A DNA stretch of 64,000 bases from Mariniphaga sp041686935 (GTDB lineage: Bacteria; Bacteroidota; Bacteroidia; Bacteroidales; Prolixibacteraceae). A program made the position numbers and the translations under genes. How positions within the stretch are numbered: position 1 is the first letter of the stretch; every line of letters starts with the position of its first letter. Shown here one piece after another: positions 1 to 7,858 of this stretch. The notes under the pieces were generated by a model. The model ran no database searches. It saw only the letters and a program-made list of their open reading frames with translations, and had not been told where the DNA came from. The DNA is taken from contig JAWLCW010000023.1 of the NCBI GenBank assembly GCA_041686935.1, positions 1-64,000 of the forward strand, written 5' to 3'.

Positions 1-166
1 GGAAATTGGCGCAAAAACAGCCATTGTTTCTGAAATGGGAAATATTGCTTACCGGGTTGGAGAGGTGATTCACTGGGACGACGCAGCTAAAAAGTTTAAT
101 GAAGATGATGCCGACCAACTTACCCGTGTGAATTACAATCCGAAGTGGCCTCTGCCGCGGGTATAG
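1..166 (+). CDS. Gfo/Idh/MocA-family oxidoreductase, C-terminal end (partial)
   Basis: An open frame runs from the window edge (first full codon at base 2) to TAG at 164-166, giving 54 residues. It aligns with the tail of the next gene: EIGAKTAIVSEMGNIAYRVG here against EIGAHIARFAHLGNISYRLG there, and both end in a W-x-LP-x-V tail. It is therefore the end of a second Gfo/Idh/MocA-family NAD(P)-dependent sugar oxidoreductase, a tandem paralogue of the gene at 357. The start, nucleotide-binding fold and signal peptide lie outside the window, so the substrate cannot be judged. A strong stem-loop follows 30 bases after the stop. Confidence 0.85.
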   Translation, partial: EIGAKTAIVSEMGNIAYRVGEVIHWDDAAKKFNEDDADQLTRVNYNPKWPLPRV

Positions 167-196
167 TTATATTTGGCAACTTTGAGATCCATACTG

Positions 197-246
197 AAAA
201 ATCAATTTGTGAACCCAATGAGGGGGAAGCAAATTGATTTTTTTCG
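197..246 (+). terminator. Rho-independent terminator after the partial oxidoreductase
   Basis: A perfect 13-base inverted repeat (197-209 with 230-242) encloses a 20-base loop, and the 3' arm runs into seven T residues. The stem is AT-rich but long and uninterrupted. It lies just behind the stop at 166, so it should separate the two paralogous oxidoreductase transcripts. Confidence 0.75.
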
Positions 247-298
247 TAACTTGAGCAGTTGTTAGTTCTGATTTGAAAATTTTTTTGTGTAAAACCAA

Positions 299-318
299 CA
301 CCGTCCTTTAGGGCGGTG
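299..318 (+). repeat. GC-rich hairpin in the leader of the oxidoreductase gene
   Basis: CACCGTCC, a TTTA loop, then GGGCGGTG: an 8-base stem with one G-T pair, 38 bases upstream of the ATG at 357. It has no following T run, so it is not a normal terminator. It may stabilise the 5' leader or be a copy of a dispersed palindrome. Its function is not known. Confidence 0.5.
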
Positions 319-356
319 AAAAGTAGAATCATAAATGAACCATTTAAATAATTGCA

Positions 357-1673
357 ATGAAACCTAACCGTAGAACATTTATCAGAAACTCTGCCCTGGC
401 AACGGCTGCACTTGGCACCTTCCCTACTATTCTTCATGCCGGATTTTCAGCCAATGAAAAAGTGGTGGTTGGGTTGGTGGGGTGCCTGGGAATGGGGTTC
501 AGCAACCTGAAAGCTTTTTTGAATCAGCCCAATGTGGAATGTGGTGCGCTTTGCGATGTGGATCGTAACGTGCTGGAAGAACGTGCTGCTGAAGTGGAAA
601 AAATTCAAGGGAAAAAGCCGGTGTTGTACAACGATTACCGTAAACTGCTCGAAAACAAAGACATTGATGTGGTGATTAACGCCACACCCGACCACTGGCA
701 TACGCTGATTGCTATCCATGCCATGGAAGCGGGAAAAGATTTGTACACAGAAAAACCGCTGGCCAATTCTATAGAGGAATGTAACCTGATGGTGAAAGCG
801 CAAAAACGGTACAATAAAGTGGTGCAGGTGGGGCAGTGGCAGCGCAGCGATCCGCACTGGAAAGCAGCGGTGGATTATCTGCATGCCGGAAATATCGGGC
901 GCATCCGGTCGGTACGTTCGTGGTCGTATGTGGGTTGGAAAGGGTCTATTCCGGTTGTGCCCGATTCAGAACCTCCGGCAGGAGTGGACTACAATTTCTG
1001 GCTGGGACCGGCGCCCAAAAAACCGTTCAACAAAAACCGGTTTCATTTTACCTTCCGCTGGTATTGGGATTATGCCGGCGGTTTAATGGCCGACTGGGGC
1101 GTTCATCTGCTCGACTATGCGCTGTTTGGCATGAACCAGTATGTGCCCAAATCGGTGATGGCAACCGGTGGAAAATACGCTTTCCCTGACGATGCTATGG
1201 AAACACCCGATACCATGATGGCGGTTTACGATTTTGGCGATTTTGGCTTACTGTGGGATCATACCATTGGCATTTACGGCGCCAATTACGGGCAACGCGG
1301 GCATGGAGTATCATTTGTTGGAGAATACGGAACGCTGGTTGTTGACCGGAGCGGGTGGGAAGTGATTCCCGAAAACCGGAGCGTAAGTAAAAAAGAGGGT
1401 TATGAAGGAGTTCCCTTACAAAAAAGCACCGGCAAAGGTCTGGAGTTGCATGTACAGAATTTTCTGGAATGTATTAAAACCCGTGAAAAACCGAGTTGCG
1501 ACATTGAGATAGGTGCGCACATCGCGCGGTTTGCCCATTTGGGAAATATTTCGTACAGGCTGGGCCGCAAGGTTTTTTGGAATCACGAAAAACAGGAATT
1601 TATTGGCGATACCGAAGCCAACGAAATGATAAAAGCACGTTTTCGCGCTCCGTGGAGATTACCAAATGTTTAG
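357..1673 (+). CDS. Gfo/Idh/MocA-family oxidoreductase with Tat signal
   Basis: A predicted exported NAD(P)-dependent oxidoreductase acting on a sugar or sugar derivative, 438 residues, the usual length for this Bacteroidota family. Residues 1-30 form a twin-arginine signal (NRRTFIRNSALATAALG), suggesting folded, cofactor-loaded export to the periplasm. A Rossmann domain follows, with the conserved EKPLA motif near residue 133 (the family's catalytic lysine region), then a C-terminal sugar-binding domain with GGLMADWGVHLLDYALFG. The Rossmann loop reads VGLVGCLGMG, so the second glycine of a standard GxGxxG loop appears to be leucine. Codon use is more GC-rich than in the accessory genes that follow. 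It is a paralogue of the partial gene at the window start. The substrate cannot be read from sequence. Confidence 0.92.
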   Translation: MKPNRRTFIRNSALATAALGTFPTILHAGFSANEKVVVGLVGCLGMGFSNLKAFLNQPNVECGALCDVDRNVLEERAAEVEKIQGKKPVLYNDYRKLLENKDIDVVINATPDHWHTLIAIHAMEAGKDLYTEKPLANSIEECNLMVKAQKRYNKVVQVGQWQRSDPHWKAAVDYLHAGNIGRIRSVRSWSYVGWKGSIPVVPDSEPPAGVDYNFWLGPAPKKPFNKNRFHFTFRWYWDYAGGLMADWGVHLLDYALFGMNQYVPKSVMATGGKYAFPDDAMETPDTMMAVYDFGDFGLLWDHTIGIYGANYGQRGHGVSFVGEYGTLVVDRSGWEVIPENRSVSKKEGYEGVPLQKSTGKGLELHVQNFLECIKTREKPSCDIEIGAHIARFAHLGNISYRLGRKVFWNHEKQEFIGDTEANEMIKARFRAPWRLPNV

Positions 1674-1683
1674 ATAATATTTT

Positions 1684-1691
1684 TAAATTTG
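1684..1691 (+). promoter_or_regulatory. Bacteroidota -7 box (TAAATTTG) of tRNA-Gly
   Basis: An exact match to the TAnnTTTG -7 consensus of Bacteroidota sigma-ABfr, 12 bases before the first base of the tRNA. That is the spacing expected for a start just upstream of the mature 5' end. Confidence 0.6.
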
Positions 1692-1702
1692 CAAGCGCAA
1701 AA

Positions 1703-1774
1703 GCGGGAGTAGCTCAGTGGTAGAGCATCAGCTTCCCAAGCTGAGGGTCGCGGGTTCGATCCCCGTTTCCCGCT
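1703..1774 (+). tRNA. tRNA-Gly(CCC)
   Basis: A complete cloverleaf. The acceptor stem is GCGGGAG (1703-1709) paired with 1767-1773, with one G-U pair. The D-arm starts GCTC, and the anticodon stem TCAGC/GCTGA encloses the loop TTCCCAA with anticodon CCC at 1735-1737. The T-arm contains TTCGATC. The discriminator base is T1774 and CCA is not encoded. Anticodon CCC reads GGG, glycine. It has its own -7 box and terminator. Confidence 0.95.
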
Positions 1775-1779
1775 CGCTG

Positions 1780-1803
1780 AAAGCCGGTTTTCCCGGCTTT
1801 TTT
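1780..1803 (+). terminator. Rho-independent terminator of tRNA-Gly
   Basis: AAAGCCGG (1780-1787) pairs perfectly with CCGGCTTT (1793-1800) across a 5-base loop, and the arm runs into six T residues. It lies 5 bases beyond the mature tRNA. Confidence 0.85.
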
Positions 1804-1989
1804 GATGTTGATAAAGCTTTCCGGTAAGTCATATTCTTGGCAAAGGTACTGATCGCATCATGCCTGCCATTTGATTTGTATGCTATCATATTGTATAGTT
1901 AAGGATCATAGACAACAGAGTTGTGGGTTATGCCAGAGAACCTCACGTTTCCATATTTCGACTGATTTTTAAACAGGGATTAAAAAGAT

Positions 1990-1997
1990 TATCTTTG
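1990..1997 (+). promoter_or_regulatory. Bacteroidota -7 box (TATCTTTG) of the Fic gene
   Basis: An exact TAnnTTTG match 16 bases before the ATG at 2014. An upstream -33 TTTG element is not clear. The rest of 1804-1989 holds no recognisable gene. Confidence 0.5.
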
Positions 1998-2013
1998 TGT
2001 AAATGGATTAAAA

Positions 2014-2796
2014 ATGGATTTTAAAATTCTGACAGATAAGTTGCTTGATGATTACACAAAAGCTGTAAGAGAATCTCCTTTGGATAAAATTGATAAAATC
2101 AAAAAACTGGAGATGCCGGTTGATTATTTTCAATTCTGTAAGTCGGTTTCATCAGTTTATTCCTCAAAGATTGAGGGAGAGGATATTGACTTTGATAGTT
2201 ATTTTAAACACAAATTCTTAAAAGTTAAATTTAACCCCGATTATACCCGTAAAGCAGATGATTTATATTCAGCATATGATTTCATTGACAATAATAGATT
2301 AACACTTGAGAATGTTCATAAAACACATTCCATTTTGAGTGAAAATTTATTACCTAAAAGTCAACAAGGATTGATTCGTAATAATCCAATGATTGTAATC
2401 AATAACAATGATAAAATTGAATATGTTGCGACAAGTCCAGAGGTAGTTAAATCGGAGCTTGAAAGATTATTTCATGACATTGACTTATTGCTTCATACAG
2501 ATTTAAATTCTTTTGAGATATTCTACTATGCTTCATTATTACATCTTGTTTTTGTGAAAATCCATCCTTTTCAAGATGGAAACGGACGAACCGCAAGATT
2601 GATTGAGAAATGGTTCCTGATTGAGAAAATTGGACAAAAGGCAACTTCTGTTCAATTGGAAAAAAATTATTACAAAAGACTATCGGATTATTATTCAAAT
2701 ATCAGGAATATTGGACTTGAATACGAGGATTTGGACTATTCAAAATGCCTTGACTTTTTATTAATGACAGTTAAAGGAATTGATGACCAGAACTAA
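2014..2796 (+). CDS. Fic-domain protein (putative AMP-transferase)
   Basis: A 260-residue Fic/DOC-fold protein. Family members usually transfer AMP or another nucleotide moiety from a nucleotide substrate to a hydroxyl on a target protein. The active-site motif is complete at about residues 186-196: HPFQDGNGRTAR, with the catalytic His, the phosphate-coordinating DGNGR loop and the trailing Arg. Near residue 50 the sequence SSKIEGEDI fits the (S/T)xxxE(G/N) inhibitory helix, so this looks like a self-inhibited class II Fic protein with no separate antitoxin. No partner gene lies beside it. The first possible ATG (2003) hits a stop at once, so 2014 is the start. The gene is AT-rich compared with the oxidoreductase before it, which suggests acquisition. 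Confidence 0.9.
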   Translation: MDFKILTDKLLDDYTKAVRESPLDKIDKIKKLEMPVDYFQFCKSVSSVYSSKIEGEDIDFDSYFKHKFLKVKFNPDYTRKADDLYSAYDFIDNNRLTLENVHKTHSILSENLLPKSQQGLIRNNPMIVINNNDKIEYVATSPEVVKSELERLFHDIDLLLHTDLNSFEIFYYASLLHLVFVKIHPFQDGNGRTARLIEKWFLIEKIGQKATSVQLEKNYYKRLSDYYSNIRNIGLEYEDLDYSKCLDFLLMTVKGIDDQN

Positions 2797-2800
2797 AAGG

Positions 2801-2940
2801 CACATACCCACAACATGGTTTAGTGCATGAGGGTTTCAGTGGTATGCGAGCGTTTGTGACCCGTAAAAAGGTCGGTATAAAATGATAGGAAATCGCCTCG
2901 TAATCCCGCACGATACCATACCATCAACCATTCCGCTTCA
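2801..2940. repeat. Imperfect palindromic intergenic element, attC-like in shape
   Basis: Between the Fic and OmpA-like genes is a 140-base non-coding element with two imperfect arms: 2832-2848 (core TGGTATGCG) and 2911-2929 (core CGATACCA). A small GACC/GGTC hairpin lies at 2858-2873. The size and unequal arms resemble an integron attC site, but canonical R'/R'' boxes cannot be assigned confidently, no integrase is in view and there is no second copy after the OmpA gene. It may instead be a Bacteroidota intergenic repeat. Confidence 0.35.
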
Positions 2941-2950
2941 AGAATTTTTT

Positions 2951-2958
2951 TAACTTTG
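2951..2958 (+). promoter_or_regulatory. Candidate -7 box (TAACTTTG) of the OmpA-like gene
   Basis: An exact TAnnTTTG match only 5 bases before the ATG at 2964. If it is used, transcription would start almost at the start codon, implying a very short leader or a leaderless message. The signal peptide argues against moving the start downstream. Confidence 0.4.
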
Positions 2959-2963
2959 AAAAA

Positions 2964-3668
2964 ATGGAAAAAACAATTTTATACTTTACATTAATTACCT
3001 TAATTATAATTGTTAATTCAGTTTTTGGACAGGATACAATTATTCCGAACCATACACCGGTGCAAGTATTAGTGACTGATTTTAATAACAATTCAAGAAA
3101 AGGAGAACTAATAATTTTTGAAGAGCTAAATACGCAGGAGACATATCAGGGAATAAGTAATACTGAAGGTAAATTTGAAATTCAGTTAAAAGTAAACGAA
3201 ACATATCTCATAAAAATTAAAAGTATTGGCAAAGCTGAGGAATACAGTAAATTCACAATACCTGAGTTAAATGAAGGAGAATATTTTGGTCCAATGCAGG
3301 TAACTATTCAGTTCGAACCAGCAAAAACCTATACGTTGGATAATGTTCATTTTGAATCAGGAAAATCAAACTTAATTAAAAGTTCATTTGAAGAACTTGA
3401 GGATCTATTGGAATATATGAAACTAAAAACTGGTATTATTATCGAAATAGGGGGGCATACAGATAATATTGGAGATGATGAAGCGAATTTTAAATTATCA
3501 GAAGCAAGAGCAGAAACAGTCAAAAACTATTTAGTTTCAAAAGGAATATCCCCGAATAGAATTGTATCAAAAGGTTATGGGGAAAATCATCCAATTGATA
3601 CTAACACTACTCCTGAAGGGAGACAAAAGAACAGAAGAACAGAAGTAAGGATTTTAGATGAGAAATGA
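2964..3668 (+). CDS. OmpA-family cell-envelope protein
   Basis: A 234-residue exported protein. Residues 1-22 are a signal peptide ending VFGQ, typical of Bacteroidota. Residues of about 30-110 look like a carboxypeptidase-regulatory/FlgD-like beta domain. About 120-234 is an OmpA C-terminal peptidoglycan-binding domain: a strand LDNVHFESGKS, the conserved GGHTDNIGDDEAN, the helix LSEARAETVKNYLV and the closing NRRTEVRI. The domain binds peptidoglycan non-covalently and anchors the protein in the periplasm. There is no N-terminal beta-barrel, so this is not a classical porin. It is AT-rich, like the neighbouring Fic gene. The serine hydrolase starts 13 bases after its stop and may be co-transcribed. 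Confidence 0.85.
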   Translation: MEKTILYFTLITLIIIVNSVFGQDTIIPNHTPVQVLVTDFNNNSRKGELIIFEELNTQETYQGISNTEGKFEIQLKVNETYLIKIKSIGKAEEYSKFTIPELNEGEYFGPMQVTIQFEPAKTYTLDNVHFESGKSNLIKSSFEELEDLLEYMKLKTGIIIEIGGHTDNIGDDEANFKLSEARAETVKNYLVSKGISPNRIVSKGYGENHPIDTNTTPEGRQKNRRTEVRILDEK

Positions 3669-3681
3669 CTCTATAAGTTAA

Positions 3682-4803
3682 ATGAGTGTAGTAACTGGGA
3701 AAAATCAAAAAAAAATGAACAGAGCAACTGTTGAATCAACCATTGAATCCCGTTTCAGAAAAAAGGTACAAAGTTCCGGAAAAGTTAAAAGTGCTTATCT
3801 GCTGGTACATTCCGATAAGCTAAACATTCATCTGAATTTGGCAGAAGGAAAAACCGGCGATGTGGATGCACATCCAAATCAACCCCTGCACCTGGCCAGT
3901 GTGGGTAAATTATTTGCATCCACCATAACCGGAATCCTGCATGACAGGGGAGAACTGGCTTTTGACGATAAAATATCTAAATACCTCGACCATGAATTAA
4001 TGGACCAACTGCATGTATATAAGAGGAAAGATCATTCCGGCGAGGTTAAAATCAGTCATTTGCTTAAACAAACTTCAGGACTGAATGATGTTTTTTACAA
4101 ACTTTATAAAAAGTTGCTGAAAGAACCCCAGGTTATTTCGCCACGGGAAGCTGTTTTGTGGGGCAAAGTAAACCTGAAACCTCTTGCGGAACCCGGCAAA
4201 AAACATTTTTATACCGATACCAATTACTACCTGCTGGGACTGATTATTGAAAACGTTACGGGAAAATCTTACCACGAAGTGCTGCACGAGTTTATTTTCA
4301 ATCCGCTGGGAATGAAAAACGCATACATGCATGGGTTTTCTCAACCGGCAGTTCCTTCAGAGTTTCCTGCGGCCAGGCTGTACATAAAAAATGTGGACCT
4401 TTTTACGGTAAAGGGTTTGGCGCAAATCGATTATGCCGGCGGTGGTGTTGTTGCCCCGGCCGAAGAGTTTCTGCTTTTTATGAAAGCGCTTTTAAATCAT
4501 CAACTGGTGAAAAAGGAGACGCTGGAACAGATGCTGAACGATGACATTCCGATGGGATTTCCCACTCCCGGTTTCAACTACGGCTATTCCATCTGGAAAT
4601 TCAAAACCATTCCGGTGCTTATGCCCGAAAAGTATTTTTGCTGGGGATGTGTGGGCGCAACCGGCGCTTTTATGTTTTACCATCCCAAAACCGAATCCGT
4701 AATCATCGGCACGTTCAACGAGTTCTCATTCCGGTCGAAAGCGCTACAGTTTATGATTGGCAGTGTGGTAAAACAGTTGGTGAAATGCGACCAGGAGAAT
4801 TGA
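3682..4803 (+). CDS. Beta-lactamase-family serine hydrolase
   Basis: A 373-residue member of the class C beta-lactamase/penicillin-binding-protein-like esterase family. The nucleophile motif S-x-x-K is seen as LASVGKLF near residue 75. The second motif is the Tyr of FYTDTNYYLLGLIIE near residue 175, and the third is a GATGAF loop near 325 in place of H/K-x-G. The family cleaves amide or ester bonds (peptidase, esterase or lactamase); the substrate is not predictable. No signal peptide is visible from either possible start (3682, or the internal ATG at 3715), so the protein may be cytoplasmic. It converges with the next gene, with only 5 bases between stops. Confidence 0.82.
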   Translation: MSVVTGKNQKKMNRATVESTIESRFRKKVQSSGKVKSAYLLVHSDKLNIHLNLAEGKTGDVDAHPNQPLHLASVGKLFASTITGILHDRGELAFDDKISKYLDHELMDQLHVYKRKDHSGEVKISHLLKQTSGLNDVFYKLYKKLLKEPQVISPREAVLWGKVNLKPLAEPGKKHFYTDTNYYLLGLIIENVTGKSYHEVLHEFIFNPLGMKNAYMHGFSQPAVPSEFPAARLYIKNVDLFTVKGLAQIDYAGGGVVAPAEEFLLFMKALLNHQLVKKETLEQMLNDDIPMGFPTPGFNYGYSIWKFKTIPVLMPEKYFCWGCVGATGAFMFYHPKTESVIIGTFNEFSFRSKALQFMIGSVVKQLVKCDQEN

Positions 4804-4808
4804 TTGTT

Positions 4809-5066
4809 TTAAACCTCCAGACTTACCAGCTTCGCATCAACGCCTTTCACCAGGTTGAGTTTACGGGTGATTTCTTCGTGTTTGCTGAAGTCTTCGCCGG
4901 TAAGTTCTAGGAATATAAGTCCGCTGTCGGAGCAGTTTTCCAGAACGCCGTCGTGAATGCCCAGGCGGGTTTTAATGAAGCAGCCCCAGCCGGTTAAAAT
5001 TTTCTGCACCTTTTCTGCGGTTTCCTGGCGGTGCCGCACCAGAATAAGTAATACAGTCCGTTTCAT
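4809..5066 (-). CDS. TM1266-like small ACT-fold regulator
   Basis: An 85-residue protein resembling the TM1266 family, small ACT/NikR-C-like proteins found with iron-only hydrogenase clusters and thought to be regulators. It has one compact beta-alpha-beta pattern: MKRTVLLILVRHRQ, a helix around TAEKVQKILTGWG, KTRLGIHDG, the strand SGLIFLELTGE and the final VKGVDAKLVSLEV. The length matches the family. No hydrogenase gene is in the window, so any hydrogenase link is family knowledge only. The gene is isolated, convergent with the serine hydrolase and followed upstream by about 450 bases without a gene. Confidence 0.65.
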   Translation of the reverse strand: MKRTVLLILVRHRQETAEKVQKILTGWGCFIKTRLGIHDGVLENCSDSGLIFLELTGEDFSKHEEITRKLNLVKGVDAKLVSLEV

Positions 5067-5344
5067 AATTTTTGGATTTTGGGCTTAATTTACAATTTTT
5101 GCAGGAAATGGAAAAACTTAAATAAACTTTTGTCGAAATATTCCTATATCAACCACCAAAAAACAAATAAACGCCAAATTCTAATATGCAAAATCATCAA
5201 AAGGTTAGACAGATTGGAACTAAAGTAATTGATACTTGGAAATTATTTGTGATTTTTTTTTGCCAATTGCTATTTTCGGCTTCTTCAAATTGAGTTAAAA
5301 GTATGTGATTCAGGAAAACAAAAGTCTCAATTTCAAACCAGGCT

Positions 5345-5448
5345 TGATTCGTTCTGTCTGGCCTTGTCGTCATTGGCCGTGTTCGACAGGTCGGCCATGT
5401 CGTCGGCGGTTTTAGCAGCGGTATCCGGTTAGGGTCAGCTCGAATCTG
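5345..5448 (-). pseudogene. Remnant of a small conserved protein (copy 1)
   Basis: Read on the minus strand this stretch gives PDTAAKTADDMADLS followed by NTANDDKARQNES. It matches the middle of the remnant at 7883-8155 (PDTAATADGEIADPATANGDKAGQNES). The frame is flanked by stops, so it is a fragment only. The rest of 5067-5517 is AT-rich and holds no gene I recognise. Confidence 0.55.
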
Positions 5449-5517
5449 ATGCTTTTAAAGCTTTTTCAGAAGCCTTTTTTTAGAATACTAAAATGTGGCC
5501 AGGTCACTTAAATAATC

Positions 5518-6723
5518 TTATGTTAGTTCAAATTTGTATGCCGGAACCACGTTGATTGTATAACCATTTTTTAGAATTTTATCTGTTTGGTCAATGGTTA
5601 AAATTACTCCTTTGGTGAGATTAAAAAACTGAAGGGCTGCAATCAATCCGTTTATTTCCCTTTCCTGATTGTCTCCGTTTAACGCGAAGCAAACCTGAAT
5701 TGCAAAATAGTCTTCATTTTTTTGAAAGATAAAATCGCATTCCGAATTGCCATCGGAATAATACCAGATTTTTTTGGTTGTTCGCCGGATGCTCCAGTAA
5801 ACTGCATTTTCAAATTTTCGTCCCAAATCTTTTGACGCAGAAATAGATGCCACATTGATAAGACCATTATCAACCACATACACTTTTTTCTCTGATAACA
5901 TCTGACCTTTAACTGACCACGAAAAACGGGGAATCAGATTTACCAGGTAACTTGATTCGAAATAAGACAAATATTCCAGAACAGTTGATGAGGATTTTAC
6001 CCCGATAATACTGGTAAGCTTGCTGGGACTAATTGGTTTTGCCGTATTCGACATGACATATATACAAAGCTTTTTTAGTCCTGAAATATCGCGGATGGAA
6101 TACCGTGTAGCAATGTCACGGTGAAGAATATCTTCGAGAAGGAAACTTAATAATTCACTGTTTTCGGTTTTAAGATATTCAGGAAACCCTCCCTTTTCGA
6201 TAAAAGACAAATAACTTTCCTTATTATGCCTGTAAGAAAAAAATAAACAAAATTCGTGGTAACTGAAAGGGAAAAGCTCTTTGGTAATATGCCTTCCAGT
6301 TAAGTTTGTTCCTAATTCAACACTCAACATACGCGCATTTGAACCCGTAATTATTACTCTGACCGATTGATCCAGTTTTTGCCTGACATAAAGTTCCCAA
6401 CCGCCAATAATCTGAATTTCATCAAAAAACAAGATTTTCTTATTGCTTTCTTTTATCAATTCATCCAGTAAAATGAAATCGCTTGCTAAAAATTGATACA
6501 ACCTGATATCAGCAAAGTTGAAATAAAACACTTCCTCTATTTCATTTCTTATAAATTGATGAAGCAAAACACTTTTCCCGCAGCGCCTTATCCCCGAAAC
6601 TACAAGGGCATGAGTGTTGGTAACGGGCAATAATTCCAATAGCTCTCTGAATGTACCTAATTCAAAGGAGTAGAGTATTTTTTTTTGCTCATTGGCAACA
6701 GCCTGAATTTCTGAATATTTCAT
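5518..6723 (-). CDS. AAA+ ATPase with DUF4143 domain (copy 1)
   Basis: A 401-residue ATPase of the AAA_14/DUF4143 architecture common in Bacteroidota and archaea. Walker A is GIRRCGKSV near residue 45, Walker B is KKILFFDEIQ near 95, and a sensor-like ITGSNARM follows near 125. A winged-helix/DUF4143 part runs from about 200. The end has a degenerate PD-(D/E)xK-like strand pair (SECDFIFQK then YFAIQVCF) in which the usual lysine of ExK is not evident. Biological role unknown; the family is often linked to mobile DNA. A second, differently sequenced member lies at 8338-9693. Upstream is a TACATTTG -7 box. Both genes lie next to remnants of the same small gene. Confidence 0.85.
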   Translation of the reverse strand: MKYSEIQAVANEQKKILYSFELGTFRELLELLPVTNTHALVVSGIRRCGKSVLLHQFIRNEIEEVFYFNFADIRLYQFLASDFILLDELIKESNKKILFFDEIQIIGGWELYVRQKLDQSVRVIITGSNARMLSVELGTNLTGRHITKELFPFSYHEFCLFFSYRHNKESYLSFIEKGGFPEYLKTENSELLSFLLEDILHRDIATRYSIRDISGLKKLCIYVMSNTAKPISPSKLTSIIGVKSSSTVLEYLSYFESSYLVNLIPRFSWSVKGQMLSEKKVYVVDNGLINVASISASKDLGRKFENAVYWSIRRTTKKIWYYSDGNSECDFIFQKNEDYFAIQVCFALNGDNQEREINGLIAALQFFNLTKGVILTIDQTDKILKNGYTINVVPAYKFELT

Positions 6724-6759
6724 ATTTATGTTGTTACTAATGATTCAATTAATCCATTA

Positions 6760-6767
6760 CAAATGTA
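6760..6767 (-). promoter_or_regulatory. Candidate -7 box (TACATTTG) of the DUF4143 ATPase
   Basis: An exact TAnnTTTG match on the minus strand, 36 bases upstream of the ATG at 6723. It sits within the palindrome ATTAC-AAAT-GTAAT (6756-6769), which could be an operator overlapping the promoter. Confidence 0.45.
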
Positions 6768-7006
6768 ATAATTAAATTATTACCAACCAGATATATTTTT
6801 CTTGTACATATCAGTATAAGAATCCAAAAAGCCAAAGCGATATTTTTTTCCGGTACCGCCTTACTCTGAATTAATTTGACGTAAAAAAGTCAGGAAAAAT
6901 GAAAAAAGAAAAAGAAATCATGTTGCCAAATTCTAAGGATGGATTCCAGGAAAAAGAAATTTATAGTATGAATAACTAAAAAGCAGATACAAAAGCTTCA
7001 TTTTTT

Positions 7007-7082
7007 AACCACGTTTGATTCCGGTGGAAACCATACGTGGTTTTGGTTGGGATCACACGTGATTTTGATCGAAACCACGTTA
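7007..7082. repeat. Cluster of ACGTGGTTT/AAACCACGT motifs
   Basis: Within 76 bases there are four ACGTG or CACGT cores in alternating orientation: AACCACGTTT at the left edge, ATACGTGGTTTT, CACACGTGATTTT and GAAACCACGTT. They form nested imperfect inverted repeats just downstream of the hipA remnant. They may be protein-binding sites or the scar of a small palindromic element. The region 6780-7006 holds no gene I can support. Confidence 0.45.
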
Positions 7083-7108
7083 GCCAGCTCTGGTAAAAAA
7101 TCCGTTTT

Positions 7109-7575
7109 TCAGTCTCTTAATTTATCCAGAATCTTTTTTATCGATTGCCTGTTCTCTTTTGAAACACCGGATTCTTTGGCAATTTCGTCCCAGTTGTTTA
7201 TTGCCTCCAGTACCTGTTCTATGATTGTTTTTGCATTTTTTATCCCAAAAAGGGTCGCAAGTTTCATGAGTTCTTTCCTGCCTGGGGTTTTACTTTCCCC
7301 GGCCACCATGGTGCTGTGAAACCCATAACCGGAATAGGAGAAGGTAAGGTCGTAAGCCGGTGCAAACTGCCATTCTCCTTTTGCATTCATCAGAAATGAA
7401 AAATTTTTGCTGTGGTCGTCCCAGTTATGGGCATAAACATTAAATGCTCATCATAACCTTCAGGAAGGCTGCCAACCCCGTGTATCAGTTTACCGGTTTG
7501 ACTGTTGTATCCAATAAAAATCTTTGGCCTTGCCCCGCCGGAAGAACCCCCGATAATAAATAGTTTTTCTATAGA
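7109..7575 (-). pseudogene. hipA-like kinase toxin, decayed
   Basis: This is the remains of a HipA-type serine/threonine kinase toxin. Right after the hipB stop the minus strand reads KLFIIGGSSGGARPKIFIGY, the family's glycine-rich loop, and continues to LPEGYDEH. It then switches frame to NVYAHNWDDHSKNFSFL, the HipA catalytic loop with its Asp, and on to the stop at 7109 (APAYDLTFSYSGYGFHSTM and a helical end). The start and N-terminal domain are missing. Compared with family members of about 400 residues, roughly 130 residues between the two blocks are deleted with a frameshift. It should not make an active kinase, while its antitoxin gene is intact. Confidence 0.8.
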
Positions 7576-7848
7576 TTATTTTGTAAATAGTCTTTCAATA
7601 TCATCAGGATTTTCTTTTTCTTCCAGAACATGGTCAAAATCACTTAATCGTCCCAAAAAGTGTATCAGGTTAAGAAGCGATTCCAGTGAAATTTTGCCGC
7701 TGCTCTCAAACCTTTTCAGACTTCCGAGTGATACACCGGAGCGTTCTGCCATTTCTTTCTGTGAAATTTTCAGCCTTTTACGCAAGGCGCGGTGTCTTTG
7801 GGCTATCTTCAGTCCAACTTCGTATGGTGTCGGTTTCAATGAGTACAT
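7576..7848 (-). CDS. hipB: HipB-like XRE-family antitoxin
   Basis: A 90-residue Cro/C1-type helix-turn-helix protein. The DNA-binding domain spans about residues 15-70, with QKEMAERSGVSLGSLKRFE as helices 2-3. It matches HipB-type antitoxins that repress the hipBA operon and bind HipA. The cognate hipA downstream is broken, so this is probably an orphaned antitoxin/repressor. Palindromic AT-rich sites sit directly upstream (7859-7874). Confidence 0.85.
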   Translation of the reverse strand: MYSLKPTPYEVGLKIAQRHRALRKRLKISQKEMAERSGVSLGSLKRFESSGKISLESLLNLIHFLGRLSDFDHVLEEKENPDDIERLFTK

Positions 7849-7858
7849 ATATACATTC

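Noticed and set aside
1703..2013. tRNA-Gly as an integration site for the downstream accessory genes
   Set aside because: No duplicate of the tRNA 3' end and no integrase were found in the window.
6899..6979. A 26-codon Lys/Glu-rich plus-strand frame
   Set aside because: No similarity, no clear promoter or ribosome signal, and its composition matches the AT-rich background.
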